From positions 62,001 through 126,000 of the forward strand of contig NZ_BATJ01000001.1 of the NCBI RefSeq assembly GCF_000467125.1: DNA of 64,000 bases, read 5' to 3'. Each line of letters begins with the position of its first letter. The first letter of the stretch is position 1. The notes beneath the pieces are model-generated. The model saw nothing but the letters and a program-made list of their open reading frames with translations. It did not search any database and was not told the origin of the DNA. The position numbers and the translations under genes are program-made. Source of the stretch: Vibrio proteolyticus NBRC 13287. Its GTDB lineage: Bacteria; Pseudomonadota; Gammaproteobacteria; Enterobacterales; Vibrionaceae. Below are positions 36,374 through 46,540 of the stretch, in pieces.

Positions 36374-37072
36374 ATGAGTTTGTGGCAAACGACACAGGAA
36401 GCCGTCGGGCTTTTACTGAGTCTGGATAAGGCATTGTGGGAGATTGTTGCGGTCTCTTTTTCGGTGTCTTTGTCCGCTATATCGCTGGTGCTGCTGCCAG
36501 CGATTCTGCTTTCCTTTGTCCTTGCATATACAGAGTTCAAAGGAAAGTGGTTTTTGTTGTCGATAATCAACACCATGCAGGCCATTCCCACCGTCGTAAT
36601 TGGCTTATTGTTGTATATGATGCTCTCCCGCTCTGGGCCGCTGGGCAATTGGGAAATGCTATTCACTCAAAAAGCGATGATTTTCGGCCAAATGCTGGTT
36701 TGTTTCCCAGTGTTGGTTTCTATGATGCATGGCGCACTTCAATCCAGTGACCGACGGGCCATAGAAACAGCCATCACGCTGGGTGTTTCGACGAGTCGCA
36801 TAGCAGCAACTATGATTTGGGAAACACGTTTTCCTCTGATGGCAGCAACGATTGCGGGTTTTTCTCGCATTGTCACTGAAGTGGGCTGCTCCATGATGGT
36901 CGGTGGCAATATTATGAGCGTGACCCGAAATATCCCGACCGCCATTGCACTGGAAAGCAGTAAAGGCGCTTTTGCTCAGGGCGTGGCACTTGGAATTGTG
37001 CTGCTCACCCTCGCTTTGGTGCTTAACTTTTTGCTCAGTAGTATGCGTGGCAAAGGTTATTTGAGAACGTAA
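36374..37072 (+). CDS. tupB: TupB, tungstate ABC transporter permease
   Basis: 232 residues from ATG 36374, 6 bases after tupA. About five to six membrane helices, with the permease coupling loop RRAIETAITLGVSTSRIAATMIWETRFP (EAA-type). The conserved SRIVTEVGCSMMVGGNI, typical of the TupB branch, follows. It works with TupA and TupC to import tungstate across the inner membrane. Confidence 0.92.
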   Translation: MSLWQTTQEAVGLLLSLDKALWEIVAVSFSVSLSAISLVLLPAILLSFVLAYTEFKGKWFLLSIINTMQAIPTVVIGLLLYMMLSRSGPLGNWEMLFTQKAMIFGQMLVCFPVLVSMMHGALQSSDRRAIETAITLGVSTSRIAATMIWETRFPLMAATIAGFSRIVTEVGCSMMVGGNIMSVTRNIPTAIALESSKGAFAQGVALGIVLLTLALVLNFLLSSMRGKGYLRT

Positions 37073-37080
37073 GGGGTCGT

Positions 37081-37797
37081 ATGACGATAAAAATAACTGC
37101 AACTCAGCTCTCGATGCGATTTAAAGAGCGAGTGTTGTTCCACATACCTGAACTGTCGATCGGTCCCAATGATGCCATTTATCTCAAAGGCGATAATGGG
37201 GTGGGTAAAACTACCCTATTGAAGATTTTGTCTGGCTTGCTAAAGCCGACGACAGGCGCTATTCATGCCCCGGCTGACAGCTGGTTAGCCAAATTGACCC
37301 GCCGCGCTGGTCGAAAAGATGTCACGTACCTGCACCAGTCCCCTTATCTTTTTGATGGCAGCGTATATCAAAATGTCGTTTATGGTATTCGCTTTCAAAA
37401 AGAATCCGAAAAAGATAAGCGAGCTCAAGTCATCACTGCATTGCGCATGGTAGGGTTGGAAACACTCGCCGACGAACATATTTCGGTATTGTCCGGAGGA
37501 GAAAAGCAACGTGTGGCGATGGCCAGAGCCTGGATTCTCAAGCCGTCTATCCTATTGATGGACGAACCAAGTGCATCGCTGGATCAAGAGTCGATTGAGC
37601 GTCTCGTGATCATGGCGAAAGACATGCTGTCGCGCGGAGCAAGTTTGGTGATCACCAGTCATCAGGCGAATGCCCTGACCGAGATCTGCAAAAAGCAGTG
37701 GTGGATCAAGGACAATACTCTGGTAGAGTCACCGTTGTTACACATTATTCAAGATTCAGTACAAGAGAATTCTTATGCTAATTCCAACGCAAACTAG
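37081..37797 (+). CDS. tupC: TupC, tungstate ABC transporter ATPase
   Basis: 238 residues: Walker [13 protein letters not shown], signature [14 protein letters not shown], Walker [13 protein letters not shown] and switch histidine ITSHQ. There is no regulatory C-terminal domain of the ModC type. Its 3' end overlaps mobA by 23 bases, linking uptake of the metal with cofactor synthesis in one transcript. Confidence 0.92.
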   Translation: MTIKITATQLSMRFKERVLFHIPELSIGPNDAIYLKGDNGVGKTTLLKILSGLLKPTTGAIHAPADSWLAKLTRRAGRKDVTYLHQSPYLFDGSVYQNVVYGIRFQKESEKDKRAQVITALRMVGLETLADEHISVLSGGEKQRVAMARAWILKPSILLMDEPSASLDQESIERLVIMAKDMLSRGASLVITSHQANALTEICKKQWWIKDNTLVESPLLHIIQDSVQENSYANSNAN

Positions 37798-38362
37798 TTG
37801 GGTGATTTTGGCTGGCGGACAGGCCAGTCGTATGGGTGGTAAAGACAAAGGACTGATTGAACTTAATGGAGTACCGCTGGTTCAGCATGTGCTGAACAAA
37901 CTCGTATCGCAAACATCTCGTATCATCATCAATGCGAACCGCAATATTAGCAGTTACGCAGAGCTCGCCCCCGTTGTCAGTGACACGTTTCCGGACTACC
38001 CCGGGCCATTAGGCGGCATCCATGCCGGGCTGCAATTCGCGAATACAGACTGGGTTGGTTTTGTCCCCTGTGACAGTCCTTTTGTTTGCGATGATCTCGT
38101 CGAACGCTTCTGCCGTGCAGTGAAAACCGATACCGATATCGTTGTGGCACATGATGGTGAACATCAGCAACCCGTATTCACTCTATTTCATAATCGCGTA
38201 CTGCCAAAACTGACCGCTTTCCTGCAACGCGGCGATCGCAAAATCATTCTTCTTTATCAGGAGTGTCATACTGAATATGCAGATTTCAGCGATGCTCAGG
38301 ATTGCTTTATCAATCTCAATACACCGGAAGAACTGGCTCAATTTGGAACTTTGCAATCATGA
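37775..38362 (+). CDS. mobA: MobA, molybdenum cofactor guanylyltransferase
   Basis: Adds GMP to molybdopterin to make the dinucleotide cofactor used by formate dehydrogenase. It is 195 residues with nucleotide-binding [16 protein letters not shown] near the N-terminus, [11 protein letters not shown], and the metal-binding DSPF region (FVPCDSPFV). It overlaps tupC at the start and mobB-moeA at the end (ATGA), so the operon supplies both metal and cofactor. Confidence 0.94.
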   Translation: MLIPTQTSWVILAGGQASRMGGKDKGLIELNGVPLVQHVLNKLVSQTSRIIINANRNISSYAELAPVVSDTFPDYPGPLGGIHAGLQFANTDWVGFVPCDSPFVCDDLVERFCRAVKTDTDIVVAHDGEHQQPVFTLFHNRVLPKLTAFLQRGDRKIILLYQECHTEYADFSDAQDCFINLNTPEELAQFGTLQS

Positions 38363-40131
38363 CTATGACACTCCCTTCGATTCCACTACTTGGTTTTGCC
38401 GCCTACTCCGGCACTGGCAAAACGACCCTATTGGAAGCGCTGTTACCCAAGTTGACTGATGCCGGACTTCGTCTCGGTGTTTTAAAGCATGCCCATCATA
38501 ACTTCGACGTCGATAAACCGGGAAAAGACAGCTACCGGCTGCGTAAGGCCGGTGCTTCTCAAATGCTGATTGCATCGCGACATCGTTATGCACTGATGAC
38601 CGAAACCCCGGACGCTGAAGCTGAGTTCAGTTATTTGCTCAGTCGTTTTGATGTTAACAGCCTGGATCTCATTCTGGTCGAAGGGTGCAAGAACATCGCG
38701 TTTCCAAAAATCGAACTGCACCGTGACGCGGTAGGCAAACCCTGGCTTTATCCCAATGATGACAACATTATTGCTATCGCAACTGACTCAAGCGTAGATT
38801 CCGCCCTGCCTCAATTGGCCATTAATGATTTGGATGGCATTGCCGCGTTTGTACTCAACTATGCCAACGGGTCAGTCCGGCAATCAAAGTCACAAGTCGC
38901 AACCTGTGATACCCTTTCGTCCGCATTTCTTTCGGTCGCACAAGGTCAGGAGCAGATCCTAACTCAGGTCATAGCTATTGATTTGGTCGAAAAGGTCGCA
39001 CTTGAACACGCCTATAGCCGCGTATTGGCTGAGGACATTCATTCGCCAATCAATGTGCCGCGATACACCAACTCGGCTATGGATGGATTTGCGATTCGAT
39101 CTCAAGACATTGGTCTCGACCGCTATCAGGTAGTGGCTGAAGTGATGGCTGGCTATGCCTACGACAAGCCATTGTTAGCTGGCCAGGCGGTAAAAATCAT
39201 GACAGGTGCTCCGACACCAGAAATGGCGGATACCGTGGTCATGCGTGAAGCTGCCACCATTAATGGTGACACTGTCACGCTATCGACTTATCAAATCAAG
39301 CCTGGACAGAACGTTCGTCTGGCTGGCGAAGATCTGTCTTATGGACAAACGGTCTTTTCCGCTGGCACACGAATCAGTTCACCTGAAATGGGGATGTTGG
39401 CTTCGCTTGGGTTAAGCCACTGTCCTGTTAAGCGCCGTTTACGAGTGGGTGTTTTTTCTACCGGTGACGAAGTTCAGGCTCCCGGCGAGACGCTGGATGA
39501 AAATACCATTTACGATTCCAACCGTTATACCTTAATCGGACTTCTGACCAACCTGAACTGTGACACCGTCGACTATGGCATTTTACCAGATGATCAGCAG
39601 GCGATGACCGACGCGCTTCAACGCGCATCACAAGAAACCGACCTGGTGCTCACATCGGGTGGTGTTTCGGTCGGTGACGCCGACTATATTAAGCTGGCGC
39701 TGAAAACATTGGGCCACATCGACTTCTGGCGCATTAACATGCGCCCGGGCCGGCCTCTGGCGTTCGGGCATCTGTCTCAAGTACCATTTTTCGGCCTGCC
39801 AGGTAATCCGGTTGCTGTTATGGTGTCATTCATTAACTTTGTTGAACCGGCGATTCGTAAAATGCAGGGCGAAGTGGACTGGCAACCTTTGAAAATGCCA
39901 GCCATCGCCATAGAGTCGCTGCGTTCACGACAAGGACGAACAGAATTTACGCGCGGAGTTTACGAACTGAGTGCGCAGGGCCAGTTACAGGTTCGAACCA
40001 CAGGTAAGCAAGGGTCCGGAATTTTGCGTTCAATGAGCGAAGCCAATTGCCTGATTGAGATTGATCCGGCCATTGATACAGTAAAACCTGGAGAAAGCGT
40101 GACAATCATTCCGCTTCAAGGCAGAATCTAG
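38359..40131 (+). CDS. moeA: MobB-MoeA fusion protein
   Basis: 590 residues, two functions in one chain. Residues about 1-170 are MobB: P-loop [17 protein letters not shown], then [16 protein letters not shown] and LVEGCK. After a linker, residues about 185-590 are MoeA, the molybdopterin molybdenumtransferase, with [45 protein letters not shown] and [11 protein letters not shown]. The start is ATG 38359, overlapping the mobA stop by four bases. Metal insertion and MGD formation are thus coded next to tungstate import. Confidence 0.94.
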   Translation: MTMTLPSIPLLGFAAYSGTGKTTLLEALLPKLTDAGLRLGVLKHAHHNFDVDKPGKDSYRLRKAGASQMLIASRHRYALMTETPDAEAEFSYLLSRFDVNSLDLILVEGCKNIAFPKIELHRDAVGKPWLYPNDDNIIAIATDSSVDSALPQLAINDLDGIAAFVLNYANGSVRQSKSQVATCDTLSSAFLSVAQGQEQILTQVIAIDLVEKVALEHAYSRVLAEDIHSPINVPRYTNSAMDGFAIRSQDIGLDRYQVVAEVMAGYAYDKPLLAGQAVKIMTGAPTPEMADTVVMREAATINGDTVTLSTYQIKPGQNVRLAGEDLSYGQTVFSAGTRISSPEMGMLASLGLSHCPVKRRLRVGVFSTGDEVQAPGETLDENTIYDSNRYTLIGLLTNLNCDTVDYGILPDDQQAMTDALQRASQETDLVLTSGGVSVGDADYIKLALKTLGHIDFWRINMRPGRPLAFGHLSQVPFFGLPGNPVAVMVSFINFVEPAIRKMQGEVDWQPLKMPAIAIESLRSRQGRTEFTRGVYELSAQGQLQVRTTGKQGSGILRSMSEANCLIEIDPAIDTVKPGESVTIIPLQGRI

Positions 40132-40146
40132 CGCAAATGACATTCT

Positions 40147-40175
40147 AAGGTCGGCTCCGCTGGCCTTTTCTTTTT
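40147..40175 (+). terminator. Terminator after mobB-moeA
   Basis: Stem AAGGTC / GGCCTT (one G-T pair) with the flanking T-rich TTTTCTTTTT, starting 15 bases after the stop. Confidence 0.75.
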
Positions 40176-40186
40176 AAGTGAACACT

Positions 40187-40456
40187 ATGGCACGTACAAT
40201 TATTTATACTTACCAGGACGAAGAGAAAACCCTGACTTTCTCTTATCAGCAACACCGTAATATCCACGAAGCGGTGGCTGAAGCCGAAGGGATCGATCTG
40301 ACTGACTTTCTAAAAATGGAGCTGCAGGTTGAAGCGGTTTCCGATACCAAAGCCGTTCGCAACTATCGTGACAACCATTTCCGCAAGCTTGGCTTCGGAA
40401 AAATTGCATTGCTGCCAAAAGAAAACTTCGGTGTGGGTAAAAAACCAAAAACGTAG
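40187..40456 (+). CDS. Small cytoplasmic protein, probably DUF2960 family
   Basis: 89 residues from ATG 40187 (GTG 40178 gives three more). It is soluble, without cysteine; the sequence MARTIIYTYQDEEKTLTFSY recalls the DUF2960 family as I remember it. The function is unknown. It lies between the moeA terminator and a strong bidirectional terminator, so it is a separate transcription unit or is read through from the mob operon. Confidence 0.75.
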   Translation: MARTIIYTYQDEEKTLTFSYQQHRNIHEAVAEAEGIDLTDFLKMELQVEAVSDTKAVRNYRDNHFRKLGFGKIALLPKENFGVGKKPKT

Positions 40457-40476
40457 CCGCGCCTCTGGAGAAACAG

Positions 40477-40504
40477 AAAGGGCTTGCATCACGCAAGCCC
40501 TTTT
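40477..40504. terminator. Bidirectional terminator between the DUF2960-like gene and nagK
   Basis: An 11-bp stem AAAGGGCTTGC / GCAAGCCCTTT with a 5-nt loop and a T run, between convergent genes. Confidence 0.9.
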
Positions 40505-40518
40505 CGTAACTGGCAAAG

Positions 40519-41427
40519 TTACTTAATATTGAGGAATGCCGCTCCGCGCACACCACCGGAATCTCCGTGTTTGGCTTTGATGATTTTTGGACACTTGGCA
40601 ACCGACAATAAGTACTTCGGTACACGCTTAGGCATCTCTTCGTAAATCAGTTCGAAATTAGATAACCCGCCGCCCAAAACCACCACATGCGGATCGTTGG
40701 CGGTAAAGATATTGGCAAAGCAAATCGCCAGTAACTCCATAAAGCGTTCTACATGCTCGACGGCATTAGCTTCACCTTGTTGATAAGAGTGAATAATATC
40801 GATGGCTTTTTTGGGTTGAGCAAAATAGTGCTCATAGATCAATTCAAAGCCGCGACCAGACAAATAGCTGTCTAGGCATCCTTTTTTTCCACAGCCACAC
40901 CCTAACAAAGGCGCGTTGTCTCCCAGATGAAACCACGCATCAATTGGCAGGCGCATGTGGCCCAACTCACCGGCGACGTGATTGCGACCCGAAAATACTT
41001 TTCCTTCATACACCAGACCACCACCAAACCCAGTGCCCAGGATCAAACCCATTACGGATGGTTCGTCCTTCAACTCTTCGTCCCAGGCTTCAGATAAAGC
41101 AAAACAGTTGGCGTCATTCTCAATTTTGACGCTGCGGCCGATTCTGGCTTCCAGATCAGCACGCAAAGGTTTACCTTTGGCCGCTGGCACATTGACGGTC
41201 AGTACGGTGGCGTCATCCGCGTCTTCCATACCGGGTAATCCGAGGCCAATTTTCCCTTCACAACCAAACTGCTGATCGTATTTTTCGACCAGACCCGCAA
41301 TCGTTTCGACCAATAAGTCGTAGTCTGCTGTCGGCGTCGCAACACGTTCCGTTGCCACACGCTCGAGTTTTTCATTAAACGCACCAAATTCAATTTTGGT
41401 ACCACCGACGTCAAAGCCGTAATACAT
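40519..41427 (-). CDS. nagK: NagK, N-acetyl-D-glucosamine kinase (ROK family)
   Basis: Phosphorylates free GlcNAc, useful in chitin and peptidoglycan recycling. It is 302 residues with phosphate-binding [12 protein letters not shown] and catalytic [10 protein letters not shown]. The ROK signature includes a zinc site in [10 protein letters not shown]...[17 protein letters not shown], and ends with [13 protein letters not shown]. It closely follows the E. coli NagK pattern. It is a single gene with a 180-base upstream region. Confidence 0.94.
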   Translation of the reverse strand: MYYGFDVGGTKIEFGAFNEKLERVATERVATPTADYDLLVETIAGLVEKYDQQFGCEGKIGLGLPGMEDADDATVLTVNVPAAKGKPLRADLEARIGRSVKIENDANCFALSEAWDEELKDEPSVMGLILGTGFGGGLVYEGKVFSGRNHVAGELGHMRLPIDAWFHLGDNAPLLGCGCGKKGCLDSYLSGRGFELIYEHYFAQPKKAIDIIHSYQQGEANAVEHVERFMELLAICFANIFTANDPHVVVLGGGLSNFELIYEEMPKRVPKYLLSVAKCPKIIKAKHGDSGGVRGAAFLNIK

Positions 41428-41579
41428 GCAGGTTCTCTCCGTAAATATATCAAGCCCAAATCCGGGGCAAAAAACAAATAATTAGTGCATTATCCATATA
41501 GCTACGCCTACAATCCGTGACCAGAGGCAGATTTACGTCCGCCCCGGAGCTGATTGCACAAGGAGCCATCAACAAAACT

Positions 41580-41596
41580 GTCACTTTTAGAGTGAC
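41580..41596 (-). terminator. Short hairpin after the DTW-domain gene
   Basis: Stem AGTCACT / AGTGACT-type (6 bp core GTCACT / AGTGAC), 5-nt loop, with a weak TTTTG on the minus strand. It is 10 bases after the stop. Confidence 0.55.
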
Positions 41597-41605
41597 TTCG
41601 CGCTT

Positions 41606-42328
41606 TTATTTATGCTCAAGAAAACGTTTCAGCGCTGGCTTCGATAGATCATGCTTGAATCGTGTCTTACTCAGTAGGTAACTTTCGCGAAATGCTTCGA
41701 ACCACAAACTGAGCGTTTTGGCAGTAGCCTGCTCCCCTATCTGCTCAAGGACCATGGACGCGACCTCCACTGTTGAGAGGTGCGTGTCATTGTCAGAACG
41801 CCGCATCATGTATTGAGACACAACGTCCGGTGTGACCGACAACACTGGCAGACCATTCAGGTAAGGTGACTTGCGGAACATTCTTCTGGCCTCCCGCCAG
41901 CTGCCATCCAGCAGAATGAGTAGCGGTGTTTTGCTCGGTACAAGGTACGCTTCAGCGTCAATGAGCAGACGCGACTGATCTTCTACGTAGCTGTCAGGAA
42001 AAATCACCACCGGTTGATAGCGTTCATTTTGCAGTAACTGAATGATTTCTGAGTCCGGCTCGGTCCTATTCCATTGATAGACGTATGTTTCTTTAACCGT
42101 ATCCGCAATCAAACGACCGGTATTGCTTGGTTTAAACACCTCGTTATCAGAAACGAGCAACAGTACCGCAACTCCTGATTCAACATCGGGTTGGTGGGCA
42201 CATAAACAGTGCTGGAGCGACACCTGACAATACTGGCATCGTTCTACTTTGGCCCCCCTAGCATTGAACGGTTTCGTGGAGAGCGACAGACGATGTTGAA
42301 AGAGGCGGTGGAAAGCGTGAATTCTCAT
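41606..42328 (-). CDS. tapT: DTW-domain protein, predicted tRNA-uridine aminocarboxypropyltransferase
   Basis: 240 residues. A likely zinc motif near the N-terminus is CQYCQVSLQHCLC. The DTW-type core is in LLILLDGSWREARRMFRKSP, followed by SVTPDV and LSTVEVASMVL. E. coli relatives (YfiP/TapT) form acp3U47 in tRNA from S-adenosylmethionine. The assignment to this exact activity rests on family similarity by eye. Confidence 0.87.
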   Translation of the reverse strand: MRIHAFHRLFQHRLSLSTKPFNARGAKVERCQYCQVSLQHCLCAHQPDVESGVAVLLLVSDNEVFKPSNTGRLIADTVKETYVYQWNRTEPDSEIIQLLQNERYQPVVIFPDSYVEDQSRLLIDAEAYLVPSKTPLLILLDGSWREARRMFRKSPYLNGLPVLSVTPDVVSQYMMRRSDNDTHLSTVEVASMVLEQIGEQATAKTLSLWFEAFRESYLLSKTRFKHDLSKPALKRFLEHK

Positions 42329-42401
42329 TAATGTTAAGTTTATGCTGTTTTATGGGCGGCATTGTACTTAGAGTAAATACAGATTCAAACAGGAACCTAT
42401 T

Positions 42402-43193
42402 ATGAATAACCCGGAATGGATTCGACTGAGCTTTTTTCTGTCCGTGCTGGTGATATGTGCCCTTTGGGAATGGGCAGCACCGCGAAAAGTACTCACGCAG
42501 CGTAAAAGCACTCGCTGGCTGAACAATCTAGGCATTGTCGGACTGAACAGTTTGTGCCTTGCCCTGCTCATGCCTGTGTTGGCTGTTGAAACCGCGATCC
42601 TCGCTCAGGGTTCTGAAATCGGCTTATTCAACCATGTTGCATTACCAATCGGAGTAGAACTGGTTTTATCGGTTCTGTTGCTTGATCTGGCTATCTATGC
42701 TCAGCACATATTATTCCACCGCGTTCCTTTGTTGTGGCGTTTACACCGTATGCACCACGCGGATCAGGATATTGACGTCACCACGGGATCGCGCTTTCAT
42801 CCAATAGAAATTCTGTTGTCGATGGGCATCAAAATCGCACTGGTTATTTTATTAGGACTTGACCCTCTCAGCGTGGTGGTTTTTGAAATCATCCTCAATG
42901 CCAGCGCGATGTTTAATCACAGCAATGGCTGGATGCCACTGAAATGGGATACTGGATTACGCAAACTCGTAGTCACACCAGACATGCACCGCGTTCATCA
43001 TTCTGTGATTGAGCGAGAAACGCATTCTAATTTCGGTTTTTTTCTGTCAGTTTGGGATCGTCTGTTCGGTACGTACCGCAGTCAGCCCGAACAAGGCCAT
43101 CAAGGTGTGACAATCGGTTTGCCGCTGTTTCGTTCCGAGCGTGAACAATGGCTGGATAAAATGCTCACCCAGCCGTTTCGTAACCACGAATAA
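42402..43193 (+). CDS. Sterol desaturase/fatty acid hydroxylase-family membrane protein
   Basis: 263 residues with about four membrane helices and the di-iron histidine boxes of the family: HILFHRVP, HRMHHADQD, FNHSNGW and HRVHHSVIERETHSNFG. It is an integral-membrane oxygenase of unknown lipid substrate. The start at 42402 has AGGAAC 7 bases upstream. It is divergent from the DTW gene and convergent with the chemoreceptor gene. Confidence 0.9.
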   Translation: MNNPEWIRLSFFLSVLVICALWEWAAPRKVLTQRKSTRWLNNLGIVGLNSLCLALLMPVLAVETAILAQGSEIGLFNHVALPIGVELVLSVLLLDLAIYAQHILFHRVPLLWRLHRMHHADQDIDVTTGSRFHPIEILLSMGIKIALVILLGLDPLSVVVFEIILNASAMFNHSNGWMPLKWDTGLRKLVVTPDMHRVHHSVIERETHSNFGFFLSVWDRLFGTYRSQPEQGHQGVTIGLPLFRSEREQWLDKMLTQPFRNHE

Positions 43194-43203
43194 TAACAGG
43201 CCG

Positions 43204-45234
43204 CTACAGTTCATATTTGTGCAGCATGGCTTGTTGGTGCCCTGCAATATCGGCCACCTGTTCCGAGCTTTCGACCATGGCTTCAAGTTGTCGCTTGGTC
43301 TCCTGGCCTTGATCCGACACGCGAGTGATTGACTGGCTGACATCAGCGGTTGCCCGCTCCTGCTCTTCGGTCGCCACGGTAATCTGCTCCACACGTTGGC
43401 GGATGTGATCAACGGCTTGTTGAATGTCTTCAAAGGCCGTTTTGACCGCTTCACTTGATTCAAGTGCGTGGGCCATTTCTTGCCTTGATTCCGTCACGGC
43501 GTCTCGAGACTGTTGCGCCGCTGCAACCAGCTCACCCATGCGTTCGCGAATATTGGCCGTTTGCATCGAGGTATCACTGGCCAATTTTCTCACTTCATCG
43601 GCAACAACGGCGAACCCTCTTCCCTGCTCCCCTGCGCGAGCGGCTTCAATCGCAGCATTCAAAGCGAGTAAATTGGTATTTTCTGCAATCCCCGAAATCA
43701 TATCGACCATCTCGCGGATCTGTTTGACCCGGTTATCCAGCTCAACCATAGATGTTTCATTCTGATTCATGGATGTTTCGAGCGACTGCAGACGCTGGCG
43801 GTTCTGCTCAACCACTTTTACACCGCGCGCGGAATGTTGGGCTGCCGTTTGCGACTCAGCGTAAGATTCGCTGGTCACTGACGCAATTTCTCTGATTGAG
43901 GCTTCGAGCTGAGTAATGGTGGTCACCATACTGGATAACGATTCGTTCTGTTGTGTCAGGCTCTGATTGGACTGTTCTGCGGCGTTGTGGCTCAGTTCTG
44001 CAGTCTGGTATAAGGTCTCACAGTTGCTGGTTACGGTGATCAGTGATTCACGAGTCGACGAAATCACCTTATTGAGTTTCATCGCGACATCTTTTAGCTC
44101 TTTGGGGCCTTGCGCGGCAACTTCTCCCATAAAATCGTGATCAACTAAATGCCCTAAATGGCGGACAATGTGACGTAGCCCTCGGTTAATCCAGTTTCGT
44201 AGCGTAAACCAGGAGCCCAGAATCAGCATAACCAGTGCAACGCCACTTATCACGACAGTATTCAACACGCTGTTCATCGTACTGTGAACCACATTTTCAC
44301 TCTCGGCGATCAACGTTTGCGCGGTGGCGGAAATGGCGTTTAACAAATCCACTGTTTTGCTGGCCACCTCTGCCGCTTCTTTAATTTCCTGTTGTTGGAT
44401 TTCGGCTTGTTGGAGCTTAGACAGGATTTGTTTCAACACACCGTTTTCTTCAAACCCTGACTTCACCATGTCATAAGGTGCTGTCAGACTGGCAAACTCA
44501 GTGACATCGGGGTGCCACTCATTGAAGTCGTCATAAGCGAGATTAATACCGGCGATGCGGTTACGCATCTCTTTGTATTCTTGCTCAGCATTGTGCAACT
44601 TGGTCTGCACCATCATCATTAAGAAGGTGCTCTCCATTGAGCTGGCGCTGGCAATAAAACGATTAGCTGCATCGGCGGACTCAGGGTTGTCCACCGCCAG
44701 GAACGAACTAATGCGGTTCATCTCTGGGCCAATAGAACTCAGGCCATAACGAAATGATACTGTCTGTTCGTCAATGATCTGTTGTTTGTCCAGCAAAGCA
44801 CGTTGTGTGGAGAGAATAGACGACGATAAGGATTGCAATCGAGAGATATAACTCTGCAGCGATTGCTTTTGCTCATCGGTAATGGCGTCACTGAAATTGT
44901 CGGCAATAGTAAAGACATTGCTTACCAATTGTTGAGTCTCAGAGGCCAATGTATTGATGTTATTGGTCATTGATGTGAGTTCATCAGCACTCTGAGCCCT
45001 GGAGCCGTAGCTTAATTGCTTGACCTGCTCTAAGATGTTTTGAGTCAGGCGGGCGTTATTCATCGCAAGCGGTAAGGCTTGCTCTGATAAATTTTCAAAC
45101 TGCTGACCAAGGCGTTCAACGCCTCTGGAGCTCATTACTGACATAGTGATCACCAGCAATGCAGTCGAGACGAAGATGGCGCTGATCGCTTGGATCAACG
45201 ACACAGACCATCTCTCGGAATGTAAAGTAGTCAT
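43204..45234 (-). CDS. Methyl-accepting chemotaxis protein
   Basis: 676 residues: membrane segments at about 12-32 and 322-345, a long helical periplasmic sensor between them, and a HAMP-like region. The signalling domain has hairpin tip [42 protein letters not shown]. The ligand is unknown. No CheB/CheR-binding pentapeptide is seen at the C-terminus (ends LHKYEL). Confidence 0.94.
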   Translation of the reverse strand: MTTLHSERWSVSLIQAISAIFVSTALLVITMSVMSSRGVERLGQQFENLSEQALPLAMNNARLTQNILEQVKQLSYGSRAQSADELTSMTNNINTLASETQQLVSNVFTIADNFSDAITDEQKQSLQSYISRLQSLSSSILSTQRALLDKQQIIDEQTVSFRYGLSSIGPEMNRISSFLAVDNPESADAANRFIASASSMESTFLMMMVQTKLHNAEQEYKEMRNRIAGINLAYDDFNEWHPDVTEFASLTAPYDMVKSGFEENGVLKQILSKLQQAEIQQQEIKEAAEVASKTVDLLNAISATAQTLIAESENVVHSTMNSVLNTVVISGVALVMLILGSWFTLRNWINRGLRHIVRHLGHLVDHDFMGEVAAQGPKELKDVAMKLNKVISSTRESLITVTSNCETLYQTAELSHNAAEQSNQSLTQQNESLSSMVTTITQLEASIREIASVTSESYAESQTAAQHSARGVKVVEQNRQRLQSLETSMNQNETSMVELDNRVKQIREMVDMISGIAENTNLLALNAAIEAARAGEQGRGFAVVADEVRKLASDTSMQTANIRERMGELVAAAQQSRDAVTESRQEMAHALESSEAVKTAFEDIQQAVDHIRQRVEQITVATEEQERATADVSQSITRVSDQGQETKRQLEAMVESSEQVADIAGHQQAMLHKYEL

Positions 45235-45330
45235 GGGCGCACTTAAAAGTTAAGGTTTTTTAATACAAAAGTTTAGGCACGCCAAATGGTAAAATTTAAA
45301 TATGACAAATAGATTTCATTCAAGGACTAG

Positions 45331-45882
45331 ATGCTAATACTATCAATGTATAAACGTACGATTTTCTTCATTTTATTCTCTGCGGCAGGGATACTTTCAG
45401 GCTGTTCTTCGAGCGACTCGGTGGATCGAGCCAGCGCACTTCCTCAGGATCAAGTTAATACGGTGACGCCTTATCGTCAGCAGATTCAGGCCAATCAGGC
45501 TCTGCGTCAGTCTTTTATGAAGGTATTTCAACGTTGGAAAGGGGCGCCCTACCGTTTGGGGGGAGAAACTAAAAGCGGTGTAGATTGTTCGGCTTTTGTG
45601 CAAATTGCCTACCGGGATGCTAATAATCTCAGCTTACCGCGCACCACCTGGTCTCAAGCAAAATACGGTAAAGAGATTGAGTATGATAATGCCCGAACTG
45701 GCGATTTGGTTTTTTTCAGAACATCACGAACAACGCGTCATGTCGGTGTTTATCTGGGCAACAAGCAATTCATGCATGCATCGACGTCAAAAGGAGTGAT
45801 TATATCCAGATTGGACAACCCGTATTGGGCCTCTAAGTTTTGGCATTTCAGGCGGGTAAATACCCCGCCCCTTAGCAATTAA
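45331..45882 (+). CDS. NlpC/P60-family peptidoglycan endopeptidase lipoprotein
   Basis: 183 residues. A signal peptide with lipobox LSGC (C at about residue 25) indicates an outer-membrane lipoprotein. The catalytic cysteine is in GVDCSAFVQIAY, and histidines are in RHVGVYLGNKQFMHAS, the MepS/Spr pattern. AAGGA 5 bases before ATG 45331 supports this start. It probably cleaves peptide cross-links during wall growth. It overlaps the convergent gene by 4 bases. Confidence 0.92.
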   Translation: MLILSMYKRTIFFILFSAAGILSGCSSSDSVDRASALPQDQVNTVTPYRQQIQANQALRQSFMKVFQRWKGAPYRLGGETKSGVDCSAFVQIAYRDANNLSLPRTTWSQAKYGKEIEYDNARTGDLVFFRTSRTTRHVGVYLGNKQFMHASTSKGVIISRLDNPYWASKFWHFRRVNTPPLSN

Positions 45883-46223
45883 TCGTACGTCGCAACAGCG
45901 GTATCGAACAGGTTTTTTACCAGTGCAATGTACTCATCCAGAAACTCTATTTGGCGGTTCGTTGCCGGACGAGACCATACTCCCGCCAATACCTCACCGA
46001 GATCCTCGACCACAGAATCCGCCTCTTTCAGTAATTTGAAGCGCACGCTAGAGTGCAACTCTGGGTTTTGCTCGAAAATGGCCATAATATTGCTGGCAAC
46101 CATATCGGTTACGACATCTTCGACGCTCTCTTGACCGGTATCACTATTGTCGTTGGTAAAGATATCCAGATTCATTGCTAAATGCTCAATCAGAGCCAAG
46201 TAGCCATCGGTTTCTACAACCAC
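45879..46223 (-). CDS. Small helical protein, possibly DUF3802
   Basis: 114 residues, acidic and mostly helical by composition, without membrane segments. From memory it resembles DUF3802 (marine gammaproteobacteria, unknown role). GGAGAGA lies 6-10 bases upstream of the ATG. It is convergent with the NlpC/P60 gene. Confidence 0.7.
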   Translation of the reverse strand: MVVETDGYLALIEHLAMNLDIFTNDNSDTGQESVEDVVTDMVASNIMAIFEQNPELHSSVRFKLLKEADSVVEDLGEVLAGVWSRPATNRQIEFLDEYIALVKNLFDTAVATYD

Positions 46224-46540
46224 GTATTCTCTCCGTGTAACTTCAGCCCACAGGCGTTGATTTTCCTAATCTTAAGACATATCAAAGACCTTTAACAACC
46301 GTAAGCCGTATGTTTAATAAATAATTTTGCCCTGTATTAAATAATGAGTGATTAACCGGACATTTTCACATCAATTTCTCAGTGAATTTACTCACCCTTC
46401 GTGTATCTGACTTGCAACAACTCAGAAAAATTGTCTCATTCCAAAGAATTTTTACGCCAATCTTTGGCTCCGTATTCAGTTTTATCGGCTAAGTTGTTCT
46501 AGACTAAAGCTTAATATGGGCAACTGTTTTCGGAGTTTGT
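46224..46540. other. 317-base intergenic region
   Basis: AT-rich sequence between divergent genes. I saw no RNA gene, repeat or clear operator. Promoters for both neighbours must lie here, but no -35/-10 pair with normal spacing was convincing. Confidence 0.4.

Noticed and set aside
38302..38358. Separate mobB start inside mobA
   Set aside because: The ATGA overlap at 38359 fits the MobB N-terminus; the upstream extension is mobA read in another frame.
46224..46540. Small RNA or promoter in the intergenic region before the fructosamine kinase gene
   Set aside because: The -35/-10 candidates had wrong spacing and no stable hairpin with a T tract was seen.
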